The position numbers and the translations under genes were made by a program. From Eoetvoesiella caeni (GTDB taxonomy: Bacteria > Pseudomonadota > Gammaproteobacteria > Burkholderiales > Burkholderiaceae_B), in assembly GCF_003315175.1 (NCBI RefSeq), contig NZ_QNRQ01000001.1, forward strand, positions 496,001 to 560,000: DNA of 64,000 nt. Reading direction: 5' to 3'. Of this stretch, positions 27,090-36,663 are shown piece by piece. Below the pieces are notes generated by a model. The model saw nothing but the letters and a program-made list of their open reading frames with translations. It did not search any database and was not told where the DNA came from. Numbering within the stretch: position 1 is the stretch's first letter; every line of letters starts with the position of its first letter.

Positions 27090-27851
27090 ATGAATACCCC
27101 TGAAAACCTTTTAGGACAAAGCGATTTAGAGCCCTATATCCTGACCTCGCCCGCAGATATCCTGGATATCCTGCAATCAATACGAAACCGCAACGCAACG
27201 CTCCGAACTCTTATCGAGCCCATCAGCGTTACTACGGCAACTTCACTGATCGACATCAATACCCGGCAAGGCACCCTGGTTCTTCGCATGAGCCCTTCCG
27301 ACGACGAACTGGAGCCGTCCGACTTTCTTTCCGCCGAAAAAATCCTGTCCGACACTTCGCTGGGGGCCAGCCATGTGCAGTTCGCAGGCAACAATGCCAT
27401 GCCCCATGACCACGACAAGCACGCCGCCCTGCGCATTCCCATTCCCAGCCAGTTAATGCATGTACAACGCCGCGACAGCTACCGCATTCTTACTCCGGTA
27501 ACAAACCCCGTTAACTGCAACATCTGCCCCGGTTCCAGCAAAGCCCCGGTTGCCTTGTCGATTGCCGATATCAGCCTGGGCGGCGTCTGCCTTACCACCG
27601 AACAACAAGACCTGGACTATATTGTCGGCAAAATATACCCGGACTGCAGCATAGACCTGCCCGGCGTCGGAAGCATAACGGTAGCGCTGCAAGTTGCCCA
27701 CGTTACCCAGCAGCCCAGTGCGCTGGGAATCACCCGCTATCGCATAGGCTGCTCTTTCGTCCAGCCCAGCTATTCCGCCTCGGGAGCGGTCCAACGCTAC
27801 ATCAGCCAACTGGAACGCGAAGAAATCGCCAAAAAGCGCGGCTTTATTTAA
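27090..27851 (+). CDS. ycgR: YcgR-type flagellar brake protein, PilZ domain (copy 2)
   Basis: A 253-residue paralogue of the preceding gene. It shares the segments SPADILDILQSIRNRNATLRT, LYPDCSVDLPGVG-like (IYPDCSIDLPGVGSI) and the end QRYISQLEREEIAKKRGF. Motifs QRRDSYR and DISLGG are intact, so it should also bind c-di-GMP. ATG at 27090 begins the homologous region; an 11-residue hydrophobic-looking extension upstream is not shared. The pair may act at different c-di-GMP levels. Confidence 0.92.
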   Translation: MNTPENLLGQSDLEPYILTSPADILDILQSIRNRNATLRTLIEPISVTTATSLIDINTRQGTLVLRMSPSDDELEPSDFLSAEKILSDTSLGASHVQFAGNNAMPHDHDKHAALRIPIPSQLMHVQRRDSYRILTPVTNPVNCNICPGSSKAPVALSIADISLGGVCLTTEQQDLDYIVGKIYPDCSIDLPGVGSITVALQVAHVTQQPSALGITRYRIGCSFVQPSYSASGAVQRYISQLEREEIAKKRGFI

Positions 27852-27965
27852 CGGTAAATAAGTAATCGCGGCCGCCAGCCCGCAACGCAATACCTGCATT
27901 GACGATGCCAACGTCAAGCCGGCAGCCAACTTGCCGGCGTGAATCCAACCATACCCGATGCTGAC

Positions 27966-28421
27966 TCAGTCGCCGCGATACACCAGGCGCACGCGAACGG
28001 TTGTGCCGGACTGCGGCAACTTGAACGCCGCCTCATTGAAGCTTGCCGGCCGCATGGACGGAACGACGTTGTTGGAGAACCCGTAGCCCTTGCGGGGCAC
28101 GCCGAAAAAGCTGGTTTCAAGCTTGCCGCTTTCGTCGTTGTCGTGAAAAACGGCAACAGCGTATGTGCCCGCAGGCAAATCCGGAATGACCAGCGACACC
28201 TCGGAGTGCGGATCTTGTATTGGCACAAACACGCGCCTGACCGCCTTGCCCTCTTCTTTGGGAAAACCCTGTTCCGACGCAAAGACAGCCACAGCCACCC
28301 GCCCCTGGCCATTGCGCAGCCCTTCGGTGATAACGGTAAGCGGCGCAGCGGCCGCCGCACCGGCGCAGGCTAAGGCCATTGCGGACGCCGCCATAAGTAC
28401 CGCAATACAAAACCGTTTCAT
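27966..28421 (-). CDS. DUF2141 secreted protein
   Basis: A 151-residue protein with a signal peptide cleaved after AGAAAAA (about residue 25). The rest matches DUF2141, a beta-sandwich family of unknown role: LPAGTYAVAVFHDNDESGKLET followed by GVPRKGYGFSNN is its signature. It lies 21 bases downstream of the carotenoid oxygenase gene on the same strand and is very likely cotranscribed with it. DUF2141 genes are found near carotenoid genes in other bacteria as I recall, but no mechanism is established. Confidence 0.88.
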   Translation of the reverse strand: MKRFCIAVLMAASAMALACAGAAAAAPLTVITEGLRNGQGRVAVAVFASEQGFPKEEGKAVRRVFVPIQDPHSEVSLVIPDLPAGTYAVAVFHDNDESGKLETSFFGVPRKGYGFSNNVVPSMRPASFNEAAFKLPQSGTTVRVRLVYRGD

Positions 28422-28442
28422 CGTCCCGCCCTTTTATAAATA

Positions 28443-29891
28443 TTAATTTGCCGTTGCGGCACGCCACCACCCATGAAAACTAAGCGGAGTGGGGTGCTGC
28501 AACTGTATGCGGGCCACCGGACCGTCGGCCAGGCGGTGGGCGGCAAACACGCCAAGAAATGAGCGATTTGTCGTGCCATCCAGGCCCAGGGACAATAACC
28601 ATCCCTGCTCTTCAGAAGCCGTTTCATCGGCCACGAAGACAGCCTCACCCAAATGCACGCCGGCTCCCATGCTGAACGTATCGCGCCGCCCCGAATCGAC
28701 ATCGATTCTTGCCAACCCGTCATGAAATACGGTTGTTCCTTCGGAGGCGGTCGTAAAATAGCCATAACGATGCCGAGCCAGCGCCGCCGCCGGTCTAAGC
28801 ATTGGAAATTCATGGCTTTGGGCGCTGATGACTTCTTCAAGCACCCGCTTTTGCGATAAGTCGATAACATACCGGCGCACCGAGCCAACGCTGCTTTGCA
28901 AGCCCTGGCGCCCCTGCAACAGTGTTCGGAATGCAGCCTGCGCGCCAACGAAATGGTCCGGCGTGTCGTAACCGACGAAGTCGGCGACTATGGTATTGCC
29001 TTGTTCGTAGGCATTCAGGGCATGCCACATAAAGCAGGCCGGTGCAGGCAGCAGCAAAGGTTTTTGCGCGCCGCTGCGGTCGATGATCATCAGTAGGTTG
29101 CCTAGTTCAGGCCGCCACCGCATGCTGTCCGTGAAGCTTTTAAGCCCGGCCAAGAATAAGGGCAAGGAAGGTTGCAACGGTTGCAGCGACACAATGACAT
29201 AGCGCTCGGTCGCGAACCAGTCGTGGAAGTACGCAGACCGGGGCGCCGCCACCCGTTGCGAGCGCAACAGCGCACCATCCGGAGCATGTTCGGCCAGGTG
29301 CAGCGTCATCCGTCGCCCGAACTCCACACCCAACAACAGCCAGTCGCCCGTGCGGGCGTCGGTTTTGGTATGGGCTTTATAACTGGCCCGCACATTGGCC
29401 GCACCCACCGGCTGCTCGCCCAGGGTTTCCAATGTGGCGGGGTCCAGACCATAAGGCAGATCAACCTCGTCGAAGGCATATAGGCAATTGGGCCGCGCCA
29501 CTACCGTAACCCCGGCCTGGCTTTTGATTTTATTGCCCATATTGGGCCATAAGCCGCCCGGAGCCCGCGTTGTCCAGGTCGGCAACGTAAAACGCCCCGC
29601 CTGCTCTTCTTGCAGGAACTTGGGCGTACGCACAAAGCGATTGCGATAACGCACCCGCCCGCCGGAAAAGTCGAAAGCCTGGATCATGCCGTCGCCGTCA
29701 AGCAAATGCGTTTTACGCACCCCGCCCAACTCGAAACGACCCGGCCCATTGCGATACAAAGAGCCTTGCAAGGCGGCCGGCAAATGCCCCTGAACCTCTG
29801 GGTAATAATCGTGCTCTTGCGTCATCGAGCACGCCAGGCTCGAAAGCCACGCCTTGTCGTCATCCGCCCCTGATTGCTTCCGGTCCACCAT
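28443..29891 (-). CDS. Carotenoid oxygenase family (CCD/lignostilbene dioxygenase-like)
   Basis: A 482-residue non-heme iron dioxygenase that cleaves a C=C bond in carotenoids or stilbenes. The seven-bladed propeller family is recognised by GSLYRNGPGRFELG and HLLDGDGMIQAF near the start. The four iron-binding histidines are visible in YKAHTKTD, YFHDWFAT, MWHALNAYE and, near the end, LSFHGWW. ATG at 29891 follows GGGGACGTT; a longer start at 29915 is possible. No carotenoid biosynthesis genes are present, so the substrate may be dietary, plant-derived or lignin-like. It forms a probable operon with the DUF2141 gene. Confidence 0.92.
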   Translation of the reverse strand: MVDRKQSGADDDKAWLSSLACSMTQEHDYYPEVQGHLPAALQGSLYRNGPGRFELGGVRKTHLLDGDGMIQAFDFSGGRVRYRNRFVRTPKFLQEEQAGRFTLPTWTTRAPGGLWPNMGNKIKSQAGVTVVARPNCLYAFDEVDLPYGLDPATLETLGEQPVGAANVRASYKAHTKTDARTGDWLLLGVEFGRRMTLHLAEHAPDGALLRSQRVAAPRSAYFHDWFATERYVIVSLQPLQPSLPLFLAGLKSFTDSMRWRPELGNLLMIIDRSGAQKPLLLPAPACFMWHALNAYEQGNTIVADFVGYDTPDHFVGAQAAFRTLLQGRQGLQSSVGSVRRYVIDLSQKRVLEEVISAQSHEFPMLRPAAALARHRYGYFTTASEGTTVFHDGLARIDVDSGRRDTFSMGAGVHLGEAVFVADETASEEQGWLLSLGLDGTTNRSFLGVFAAHRLADGPVARIQLQHPTPLSFHGWWRAATAN

Positions 29892-30167
29892 AACGTCCCC
29901 AAAAGGCAAACACATAATAGGTATAGTTTTGTGGATTATAAGAAGAAAAATGAAGATTAATAGACGTTAAAAGGAAATAACGGCAACGCCGATCAGCGAG
30001 ATTTTCGTTTGACAACATCGACCAAACTCCGGACTTGCGCGACAGCATATGTTCAAGCAAAAAATATCCAGGCTATGTATAATCATGGGCTTAGCTAAAA
30101 GCAGTACCACGCTGGCTACGCTTTGCCCAAGCAGAGCATGCGGGCATACAACACTGCAAATAGCCAT

Positions 30168-30243
30168 GCCGATGTAGCTCAGTTGGTAGAGCAGCTCATT
30201 CGTAATGAGAAGGTCGGGGGTTCGACTCCTCTCATCGGCACCA
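30168..30243 (+). tRNA. tRNA-Thr (CGT)
   Basis: A 76-base cloverleaf: acceptor GCCGATG pairs with CATCGGC (one G-U/T imperfect pair aside), D-arm AGCTCAGTTGGTAGAGC, anticodon loop TTCGTAA with anticodon CGT, T-arm GGGGTTCGACTCC, encoded CCA. A possible TATAAT box lies at 30078-30083. Confidence 0.97.
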
Positions 30244-30261
30244 GTATATTCAAGCGCTTAC

Positions 30262-30287
30262 GCCAATCCTCAGGGATTGGCATTTTT
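30262..30287 (+). terminator. Terminator of tRNA-Thr
   Basis: GCCAATCC and GGATTGGC form a perfect 8-bp stem with a four-base loop, followed by ATTTTTGCTTT. Confidence 0.85.
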
Positions 30288-30389
30288 GCTTTATGGCTGC
30301 AACCAAGCAAGCCGATGCGGCCTTGGTAAATTGGTAAAGCGATTAATTGATAGGCCGGGTCCTTCTGTACCAAGGAGTACGGCTTCGCT

Positions 30390-30878
30390 CTAGTCCTGCT
30401 CGGTGCAAACCGCTTGCAGTTTCTGCAAAATATCGTAGAGCCTGACACGGTCTTCGGTGTCCAGCGATAGCAGCAAGCGGGCGTGGAACATGCGTGCCAG
30501 GGGCATTGCGGTGTCGACCAGTTTTTTACCCATCGGAGTGATGTTGCAGGCCAGGGATCGATCGCCGCTTTTCATGGATGCGGTCTTGACCAGATCTTTT
30601 TGAACCAGCTCTTTGACGGTGCGGCTGACCAGGGCCTTATCGCTGGCCGAAACCTCGGCCAGCTGCTTTAAGGGTATGGACTTATGATGCGCCACGGTGG
30701 ACAGCAGTCGCCATTGCGGCAACGTAAGGCCTATGCCCCTGGCATAGACCGCGGGAAAGCTTTTCAAGTGCGCGGCTATCCGCACAATATGTACTGAGAG
30801 AAAATCTTCGACCGTCAGATTGGAGCCATCGGGTTCAATGTGCTCCCATGGGCATGGTGCAGAGGTGTCGCGCGTCAC
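30390..30878 (-). CDS. MarR family regulator of the transporter/hydroxylase cluster
   Basis: A 162-residue winged-helix regulator. The helix-turn-helix and wing read IPLKQLAEVSASDKALVSRTVKELVQKDLVKTASMKSGDRSLACNIT, standard for MarR. The GTG at 30878, with GGACGG upstream, is the likely start because it lies 47 bases past the LivF stop. A longer frame would overlap LivF. It is the last gene of a minus-strand run encoding an ABC importer and a molybdenum hydroxylase, so it probably controls that run and binds its substrate or product. Confidence 0.87.
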   Translation of the reverse strand: MTRDTSAPCPWEHIEPDGSNLTVEDFLSVHIVRIAAHLKSFPAVYARGIGLTLPQWRLLSTVAHHKSIPLKQLAEVSASDKALVSRTVKELVQKDLVKTASMKSGDRSLACNITPMGKKLVDTAMPLARMFHARLLLSLDTEDRVRLYDILQKLQAVCTEQD

Positions 30879-30924
30879 AGTCAACCGTCCAATTACAGAA
30901 AAAGATGTGCACAAGTATAAGCAA

Positions 30925-31644
30925 TCACGCGCCGCCCAGATAAGCGTGGCGAACCCTGTCATCGTTGATCAATTGCTCGGCGGGGCCGCTGATGGCGATC
31001 TGGCCTCCTTCCAGCACATGCCCTTCGGACGACACTTTCAACGCTGCGCGGGCATTTTGTTCAACCAGCAACACCGACAAACCCATGCTGCGCAAATGCC
31101 CGATCTCAGTCAGTATCTCGGTGACGATCAGCGGCGCCAGGCCCAGGCTGGGTTCGTCCAGCATCAGCAGGCGCGGGCGGCTCATCAGCGCCCGGCTCAA
31201 GGCCAGCATCTGGCGCTCTCCGCCCGACAGCGTGTCGGCGCGCTGGTCCCGCCTTTCCGCCAAACGCGGGAACCGCGCATAGGCTTCATCAAGACGAAGC
31301 CGCAATTCCGCCGTTGCCAGCTTTTTGACGTAGGCACCCAGGACCAGGTTGTCCAGCACCGTCATATCGCCGAACAGCTCTCTTTGTTCGGGCACCAGGC
31401 AAAGCCCGCGTTCCAGTCGTGCCTCGACATCCAGGCGGGCCACATCGACTCCGTCGAAACAGACCTTGCCGCGCGCCGGAGGCAACAAGCCCATCAAGGA
31501 TGCCAGCAGCGTTGTCTTGCCCGCGCCGTTAGGCCCGATGATGGAACCGATATGGCCCTCTTGCAAAGAGAACGACACGCCGCGCACCGCTTCGACTTGC
31601 CCGTAGGCCACATGCAGGTCGTGGACTTCTAGCAAGGCCGTCAT
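30925..31644 (-). CDS. livF: Branched-chain/aromatic acid ABC importer ATPase (LivF-like)
   Basis: A 239-residue ATPase of the HAAT (hydrophobic amino acid) family. Walker A GPNGAGKTT, signature LSGGERQMLALSRAL and Walker B LLMLDEPSLGL are intact, and the LivF hallmark SLGLAPLIV follows Walker B. The start codon overlaps the stop of the preceding permease-ATPase fusion gene by four bases. In this context it energises uptake of the compound oxidised by the downstream-named hydroxylase genes, which is an inference. Confidence 0.94.
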   Translation of the reverse strand: MTALLEVHDLHVAYGQVEAVRGVSFSLQEGHIGSIIGPNGAGKTTLLASLMGLLPPARGKVCFDGVDVARLDVEARLERGLCLVPEQRELFGDMTVLDNLVLGAYVKKLATAELRLRLDEAYARFPRLAERRDQRADTLSGGERQMLALSRALMSRPRLLMLDEPSLGLAPLIVTEILTEIGHLRSMGLSVLLVEQNARAALKVSSEGHVLEGGQIAISGPAEQLINDDRVRHAYLGGA

Positions 31645-33419
31645 GCGTCGCTCCCTAGATAGGCCGCCTGAACTTGCGGATTTGCGCGCACCTCAGCGGG
31701 CTTTCCTTCGGCGATCTTACTGCCGAAGCTCATGACCACCAGGCGGTCAACCAGATTCATTACAAACTCCATGTCGTGCTCTACGATTAGGACAGTGACA
31801 CCTTCGGTACGCAGCGTATCCAGCAGTTTGGCCAATGCCTGCTTCTCGAACAGGCGCAATCCCGCCGCCGGCTCGTCCAGCATGATCAACACCGGATCGG
31901 CGGCAAGCGCCCGCGCAATCTCGAGCAGGCGCTGAGTGCCCAGCGGCAGGCTGCCCGCCAATTCATATGCCTGGTCAGCCAATCCGACGCGCTCCAATTG
32001 CGTCATCGCTTCGGCCATGATGCGCGCTTCTTCGTTGCGGTCCAGGCGCAAACCGCCCCGCCACAAACCGCAGTGCCCACGGGCATGGGCGCCCAGTGCA
32101 ACGTTCTCGAGCAAGGTCATTTGCGGACGCAACTTCACATGCTGGAATGTGCGGGCTATTCCGCGCACTGCAATGTCGCGTTGCGACAGACCCGAGATCG
32201 GCTTGCCAAGAAACTGAACCGCGCCTTCGGTCAGGGGAAGAGTGCCAGTCAACAAGTTGAACATGGTTGATTTTCCCGCACCGTTGGGGCCGATCAAGCC
32301 AACGATTTCACCCGCCTGTATCTGGAAGCTGACGTCGTTGACTGCGACCAGGCCGCCGAAGCGCTTGACAGCGCCTTCAACGTTAAGCACGGGACTTCCG
32401 CGCTGAGGCATGGCGCAGCGCGCCAGTGTTTCCGTCGGTATCCGGGCTTTGCGCGGACCGGCCCACAACGGCGACAACAGGCGTCCTAGAGGCTTGCCGA
32501 TACCGCCGGGCAAACATTCCAGGATCAATAGAAAGAGCAAGGCAAATGCCAGCGAATGGACTTGCGCGCCGCGATCGGTGATATGGGGCAGTATGTCCTG
32601 CAGCAGATTGCTAAGGCCTATATAAAGCGTCGAGCCCAGCAATGCGCTGCCCAGTTGAGCCATGCCGCCAACCACCATCATAAAGACGTAGTCGATGCTG
32701 GCATGCAGCGAAAACGGGGCGGCGCTGATGAAGCGGTTTGTATGGGCGTATAGCCATCCGGCCAGGGCCGCGTATGCGGATGCAATGACGAACAGCATCA
32801 ACCGGACCCGGAACGCATCGGCGCCAAAGCTCGCCAACAGGACCTTACCGCCACGCAAAGCCCGGACCGAGCGGCCCACTCGGGAACGCAGCAGGTTGAG
32901 GGCAAACCAGCCGCCGCAAAACACCATAAGCCAGATCAGGACGAACATGGCGCTGCCCTGCTCTAGCGACCATGAGCCGATCGAGACCGGCGGGATACCG
33001 TCCACACCTGAGTGGCTACCCAGGGCCGAGCTGTTGGAAAATACCAATGGCACGGCCAGGCCCCACGCGATGGTGCTCAAGGCAAGATAGTGGCCGCCAA
33101 GCCTCATGGTAATCAAACCCAGCAGACCCGCGCTACCGCAGGTAAGCACCAAGGCACACACCAGCCCAAGCCAGGGTGAAAGCCCTTGCGTTGTGGTCAG
33201 CCAGGCGGTGGCGTACGCGGCAATGCCGACAAACGCGGCTTGGCCGAAAGACAAAGCTCCGCCTATGCCCGAAACCAGCACCAGTCCCAGGACGACCAGC
33301 GAAGCTATGCCAATATCGTTCAGCAAGGCAATGTGGAAATTACCCAAGTACCGCGGAACGACGGCAATCAATAATAAAAAGACGACAGGAATCCCGACTG
33401 CCCAGACACGTTGTTTCAT
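31641..33419 (-). CDS. LivM permease fused to LivG ATPase
   Basis: A 592-residue natural fusion. Residues about 1-325 form a LivM-type permease with eight to ten hydrophobic segments and the landmarks [19 protein letters not shown] and [25 protein letters not shown]. Residues about 345-592 form a LivG-type ATPase: Walker [12 protein letters not shown], signature [15 protein letters not shown] and Walker [12 protein letters not shown]. LivM-LivG fusions are known in Burkholderiales aromatic-acid importers. Both ends overlap neighbouring genes by four bases. Confidence 0.94.
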   Translation of the reverse strand: MKQRVWAVGIPVVFLLLIAVVPRYLGNFHIALLNDIGIASLVVLGLVLVSGIGGALSFGQAAFVGIAAYATAWLTTTQGLSPWLGLVCALVLTCGSAGLLGLITMRLGGHYLALSTIAWGLAVPLVFSNSSALGSHSGVDGIPPVSIGSWSLEQGSAMFVLIWLMVFCGGWFALNLLRSRVGRSVRALRGGKVLLASFGADAFRVRLMLFVIASAYAALAGWLYAHTNRFISAAPFSLHASIDYVFMMVVGGMAQLGSALLGSTLYIGLSNLLQDILPHITDRGAQVHSLAFALLFLLILECLPGGIGKPLGRLLSPLWAGPRKARIPTETLARCAMPQRGSPVLNVEGAVKRFGGLVAVNDVSFQIQAGEIVGLIGPNGAGKSTMFNLLTGTLPLTEGAVQFLGKPISGLSQRDIAVRGIARTFQHVKLRPQMTLLENVALGAHARGHCGLWRGGLRLDRNEEARIMAEAMTQLERVGLADQAYELAGSLPLGTQRLLEIARALAADPVLIMLDEPAAGLRLFEKQALAKLLDTLRTEGVTVLIVEHDMEFVMNLVDRLVVMSFGSKIAEGKPAEVRANPQVQAAYLGSDA

Positions 33420-34465
33420 GCGCCCTCCTCCTCGTCCGATTCCTCGTGCCTGGAAATTCCGGAACGGATAACCAGGATAGGAATCAGCAGCCCAAATACG
33501 ATGGCGTCTTTCAAGCCGCTGTCCCAGAATGCCGCGAAGCTCTCGGACACTCCAACCAATAGCGCGCCCAGCGCCGTAAGGGGATAGCTGGCCATGCCGC
33601 CGATGATGGCGGCAACAAAGGCCTTAAGAGTCAGGATCAGGCCGCTGTCGTAATAAATCGTGGCGACCGGCGAAATCAGCACGCCGACAATACCCGCCAG
33701 CAAGGCGCCTACAATATGCGCGATGGTGGCCGTGAATGCCGGCCGGATCCCGACCAGGCGGGCGCCTGTCGGGTTCGAAGCAGTTGCGTGAAGTACTTTA
33801 CCCATTCTTGTTCGTTGAAAACCCACATAAAACATCAGGGCCAGCACCAGCGCCACCGAGATGGTCAACAAAGTCTGGTAGCTTACGGTAAGGTTTGCCG
33901 ACAAGGCCAAGGAGCCGTCGAGCGCGGCCTTTGTGCGCAGGCCTTCCGGCCCGAACCACAGCAACCCAAGCCCCGACAAAATTAAATCAAGAACCAGCGC
34001 AACGATAAGCAGCGCCAGAACCGAGGCCCGGGCGACCGGCCGCAATGCGACACGCTCGACCAGAGGCCCCAGTGGAACGACCAGCAGCACCGCCGCAACC
34101 ACTCGCAAGAGCTCGGACTGCTGGCCCGTGGCCCAAGCGGCAAAGGCGCACGGCAGCAAAGGAAGCACACCCCAGAAAAGCAGCGCCCGCGGCAATTGAC
34201 GCAGAGCCTGCTGCCGCCATAAGCGGACAAACTCCATTACCAATGCCAGCGCCACGAACAGACAGACCAGATTGATGGCCGCCGGCAAGCGCCCCATTTC
34301 CATGGCTCCCAGGCTTAGCGCCGAGAAGACCGCTATGCTGCCAAAGGGGACAAAAATTACTCGTGTCACTGAAAATATCAACACGAGCCCAAGCCCGATT
34401 ATCAGATAAACGGCGGCGGTTGCCAGCCCATCGGCCAGCAGGATCATCGCAATATTTGCATCCAT
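33416..34465 (-). CDS. livH: LivH-type ABC importer permease
   Basis: A 349-residue permease, about 50 residues longer than typical LivH. The core shows LIIGLGLVLIFSVTRVIFVPFGSIAVF and QRTRMGKVLHATASNPTGARLVGI, the LivH cytoplasmic-loop hallmark. The extra length lies at about residues 65-125 (VRLWRQQALRQLPRALLFWG...), adding one or two membrane segments between helices 2 and 3. It pairs with the LivM-LivG fusion through a four-base gene overlap. Confidence 0.93.
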   Translation of the reverse strand: MDANIAMILLADGLATAAVYLIIGLGLVLIFSVTRVIFVPFGSIAVFSALSLGAMEMGRLPAAINLVCLFVALALVMEFVRLWRQQALRQLPRALLFWGVLPLLPCAFAAWATGQQSELLRVVAAVLLVVPLGPLVERVALRPVARASVLALLIVALVLDLILSGLGLLWFGPEGLRTKAALDGSLALSANLTVSYQTLLTISVALVLALMFYVGFQRTRMGKVLHATASNPTGARLVGIRPAFTATIAHIVGALLAGIVGVLISPVATIYYDSGLILTLKAFVAAIIGGMASYPLTALGALLVGVSESFAAFWDSGLKDAIVFGLLIPILVIRSGISRHEESDEEEGA

Positions 34466-34540
34466 CCTAGACTACTTCTTGTAGGTTATTGCTTCGGTGA
34501 TTCAAAAGCCAAGAGCCGGGCACGGCTCGAAAGCGCTATT

Positions 34541-35716
34541 TCAATGCTGCAGCAACCACTTGCCTTTTTGCAGCTTGACGATGACTACAGAGTCTTTGGC
34601 ATCGCCGAAGGAGCTGGCGGGCGAATAGGTAAACACGCCTTCGGTTGCCGGCAGGGCCTTGGTGGTTTTGATCGCGTCGCGCAAGGCAAGGCGATACGCT
34701 TCGGTGCCGGGTTGGATATCGGCGGGCACGCGCTCGGCGGCTTTGGTGACGACCAGCCAGGCGTCGAACGCGTAGGCCGAGAACACATCGTAGGGTTCTT
34801 CGCCGTTGGCCGCTTTATAGGCTTTGCGGTAGTCGTCGATAATGGCTTTGCTGGGATTGCTGGCGGGCAGTTGGTCGCCGACCAGCGCAGGACCTGTCGG
34901 AACAATCAGTCCCTCGCCCGCGTCGCCGACCAGCTTCACGAATTCGGGGCTGAGAATGGCGTGCGTGCCATAAATGGCTCCTTTGTATCCGCGGTCATGC
35001 AAGCCAATGTATGGCAATGCGCCCGGAGTGCCTGCCCCGCCGCCCAAAACCGCATCCGGCTTTGCCGCCATGACTTTAAGCACCTGAGCGGCAACCGAGC
35101 TGTCGGCACGCGCATAGCGCTCGTCGGCCACCACCTTGATTCCGGCTTCGGCCGAGAATTTCTTCAGGGCGGCAAAAGCAACGTCGCCCCAGGCATCGGC
35201 AAAGCCGATATACCCGACGGACTTGACGCCATTGCGCTTCATCTCGTCGACTACGGCCGACACCATGGTCTCGCCGGACTGTGCTGTCGTGACGACCCAT
35301 TCGGCTTTATCGCCGCCAAGGCCGATGGGAGTAAACGACACCATCGGTGTTTTACTTTCTCGCGATACCGTGGCCATGGCCATGGCGCCCGGGACGCCGC
35401 CCGTGCCGATCAGGACGTCGACATTGTCCTGGCTGATCAGCTTGTGCGCATTGCGGGTGGACAGCGACGGATTCGATGCGTCGTCCAACTGGATCATCTT
35501 GATCTTGTGGCCCTTGACCGTGTCCTGATACTCGATGCCCGCCTTGATGCCCTTGGTGGTGCTTATGCCCTGTGCCGCGATAGGCCCGGACAACGGCAGG
35601 ATGACGCCAATAGTAAGATCGGCCGCTTGCGCCATGGCGCCCGCGCTTAAAAGACCTACAGCAAGCGCGCTGCGCACGACTCGCAAGACCTTGGTATTTT
35701 TAGTGGAAAAAGACAT
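34541..35716 (-). CDS. Periplasmic substrate-binding protein of the ABC importer
   Basis: A 391-residue Leu/Ile/Val-binding-protein-like receptor (Peripla_BP_6). A signal peptide with AGAMAQA cleavage (about residue 32) is followed by LTIGVILPLSGPIAAQG, the family start. It probably binds an aromatic or branched carboxylate in the periplasm and hands it to the LivH/LivM permease. AGGAGG lies eleven bases before the ATG. A 75-base gap with a small hairpin separates it from livH; such gaps often reduce downstream expression relative to the binding protein. Confidence 0.94.
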   Translation of the reverse strand: MSFSTKNTKVLRVVRSALAVGLLSAGAMAQAADLTIGVILPLSGPIAAQGISTTKGIKAGIEYQDTVKGHKIKMIQLDDASNPSLSTRNAHKLISQDNVDVLIGTGGVPGAMAMATVSRESKTPMVSFTPIGLGGDKAEWVVTTAQSGETMVSAVVDEMKRNGVKSVGYIGFADAWGDVAFAALKKFSAEAGIKVVADERYARADSSVAAQVLKVMAAKPDAVLGGGAGTPGALPYIGLHDRGYKGAIYGTHAILSPEFVKLVGDAGEGLIVPTGPALVGDQLPASNPSKAIIDDYRKAYKAANGEEPYDVFSAYAFDAWLVVTKAAERVPADIQPGTEAYRLALRDAIKTTKALPATEGVFTYSPASSFGDAKDSVVIVKLQKGKWLLQH

Positions 35717-35850
35717 TTACTTACCCCCTCCTGAGGAATGAACATACAAGCTGTGAACAGCCGAACATCATCTAGTTGAAGCACCGGCGGCAAGAAGGAA
35801 CTTTTATACGGAACAAGTTCATGACGAAGCCGCAGGCACGATTGGTGTGT

Positions 35851-36663
35851 TTAGGTTGCGGACTGACCCAGCAATTGCCGCAACCAGTCCTTGCACTCGC
35901 CGGCCGCCTCCACGGGCCACTCTATCGTTATGACACGATCGGCCTGCCTGACCTCGACACGAATGGTATCGGCAGACCGCTGCGGCACTGCGCCAGCCGC
36001 CAAGCGGCCGTCGCCCAGCAAGCGTGCAAGCCATCCCCGGCGTTCGGGCTCACGGGACGCTGTATGGACAGCCGCCGACGACGACGCGGGCAACGCGGCA
36101 GAAGCCGGCGTCGAGCCTGCGAAGGCGGGTGCGGAAGCCCCATTGCCTGCCGTACTGTTTGCCGCCGCGGCCGCTTGGCTGTCTTGACTATCGGCAACGG
36201 CCTGCGCGCCCGCATCGGGGCCGTCGATGCGTTCGGCAAGGTTCTTGCCGAATTCGTCCCACATGCGGTCTGCCTTGGTCTTCATTACGGACAATCCGAA
36301 AGTTCCCAGACGCCCAAGCACGTCGACGTTGACCTTGATACGCAGTTCGGTGCCGCCTTCCGGCGTGGAAGTCAGGAATATTTCGCTGGTCTGCTTGAGC
36401 GAGCTGGCCACCGAAGCGTCCTCGCCTGTGCCTTGGGCGCGAAGATATTCGGGTGCACGCTGCTCGACGATATTGGTGTGCAGCTTGAACTTTGCGCTGA
36501 TGAACGAAATCTTGACCTGCATCAGCGCGATGTATTCGGTCGGGCTGATGACCTCGATCGACTTCATGCCCGGCACGGCGCCGGTCATGACATGAGGATC
36601 CAGCAATAATTCCCAAACCCGCTCGCGCGTAGCGGCAACCACAAGTTTTTTTTCAATTTCCAC
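35851..36663 (-). CDS. CoxG-like SRPBCC protein
   Basis: A 270-residue protein with an N-terminal START/SRPBCC domain (residues 1-150) of the carbon-monoxide-dehydrogenase subunit G family: [20 protein letters not shown] and GAVPGMKSIE-type residues are seen. An Ala-rich, probably disordered linker (about 165-205) and a C-terminal segment follow. CoxG helps recruit or mature molybdenum hydroxylases at the membrane. The start is GTG at 36663, preceded by GGAAG, and overlaps the small-subunit gene by 11 bases. Confidence 0.88.
   Translation of the reverse strand: MEIEKKLVVAATRERVWELLLDPHVMTGAVPGMKSIEVISPTEYIALMQVKISFISAKFKLHTNIVEQRAPEYLRAQGTGEDASVASSLKQTSEIFLTSTPEGGTELRIKVNVDVLGRLGTFGLSVMKTKADRMWDEFGKNLAERIDGPDAGAQAVADSQDSQAAAAANSTAGNGASAPAFAGSTPASAALPASSSAAVHTASREPERRGWLARLLGDGRLAAGAVPQRSADTIRVEVRQADRVITIEWPVEAAGECKDWLRQLLGQSAT

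Noticed and set aside
30179-30448. Minus-strand frame over tRNA-Thr with MRGVEPPTFS
   Set aside because: This phrase is a common artefact of translating tRNA genes on the wrong strand.
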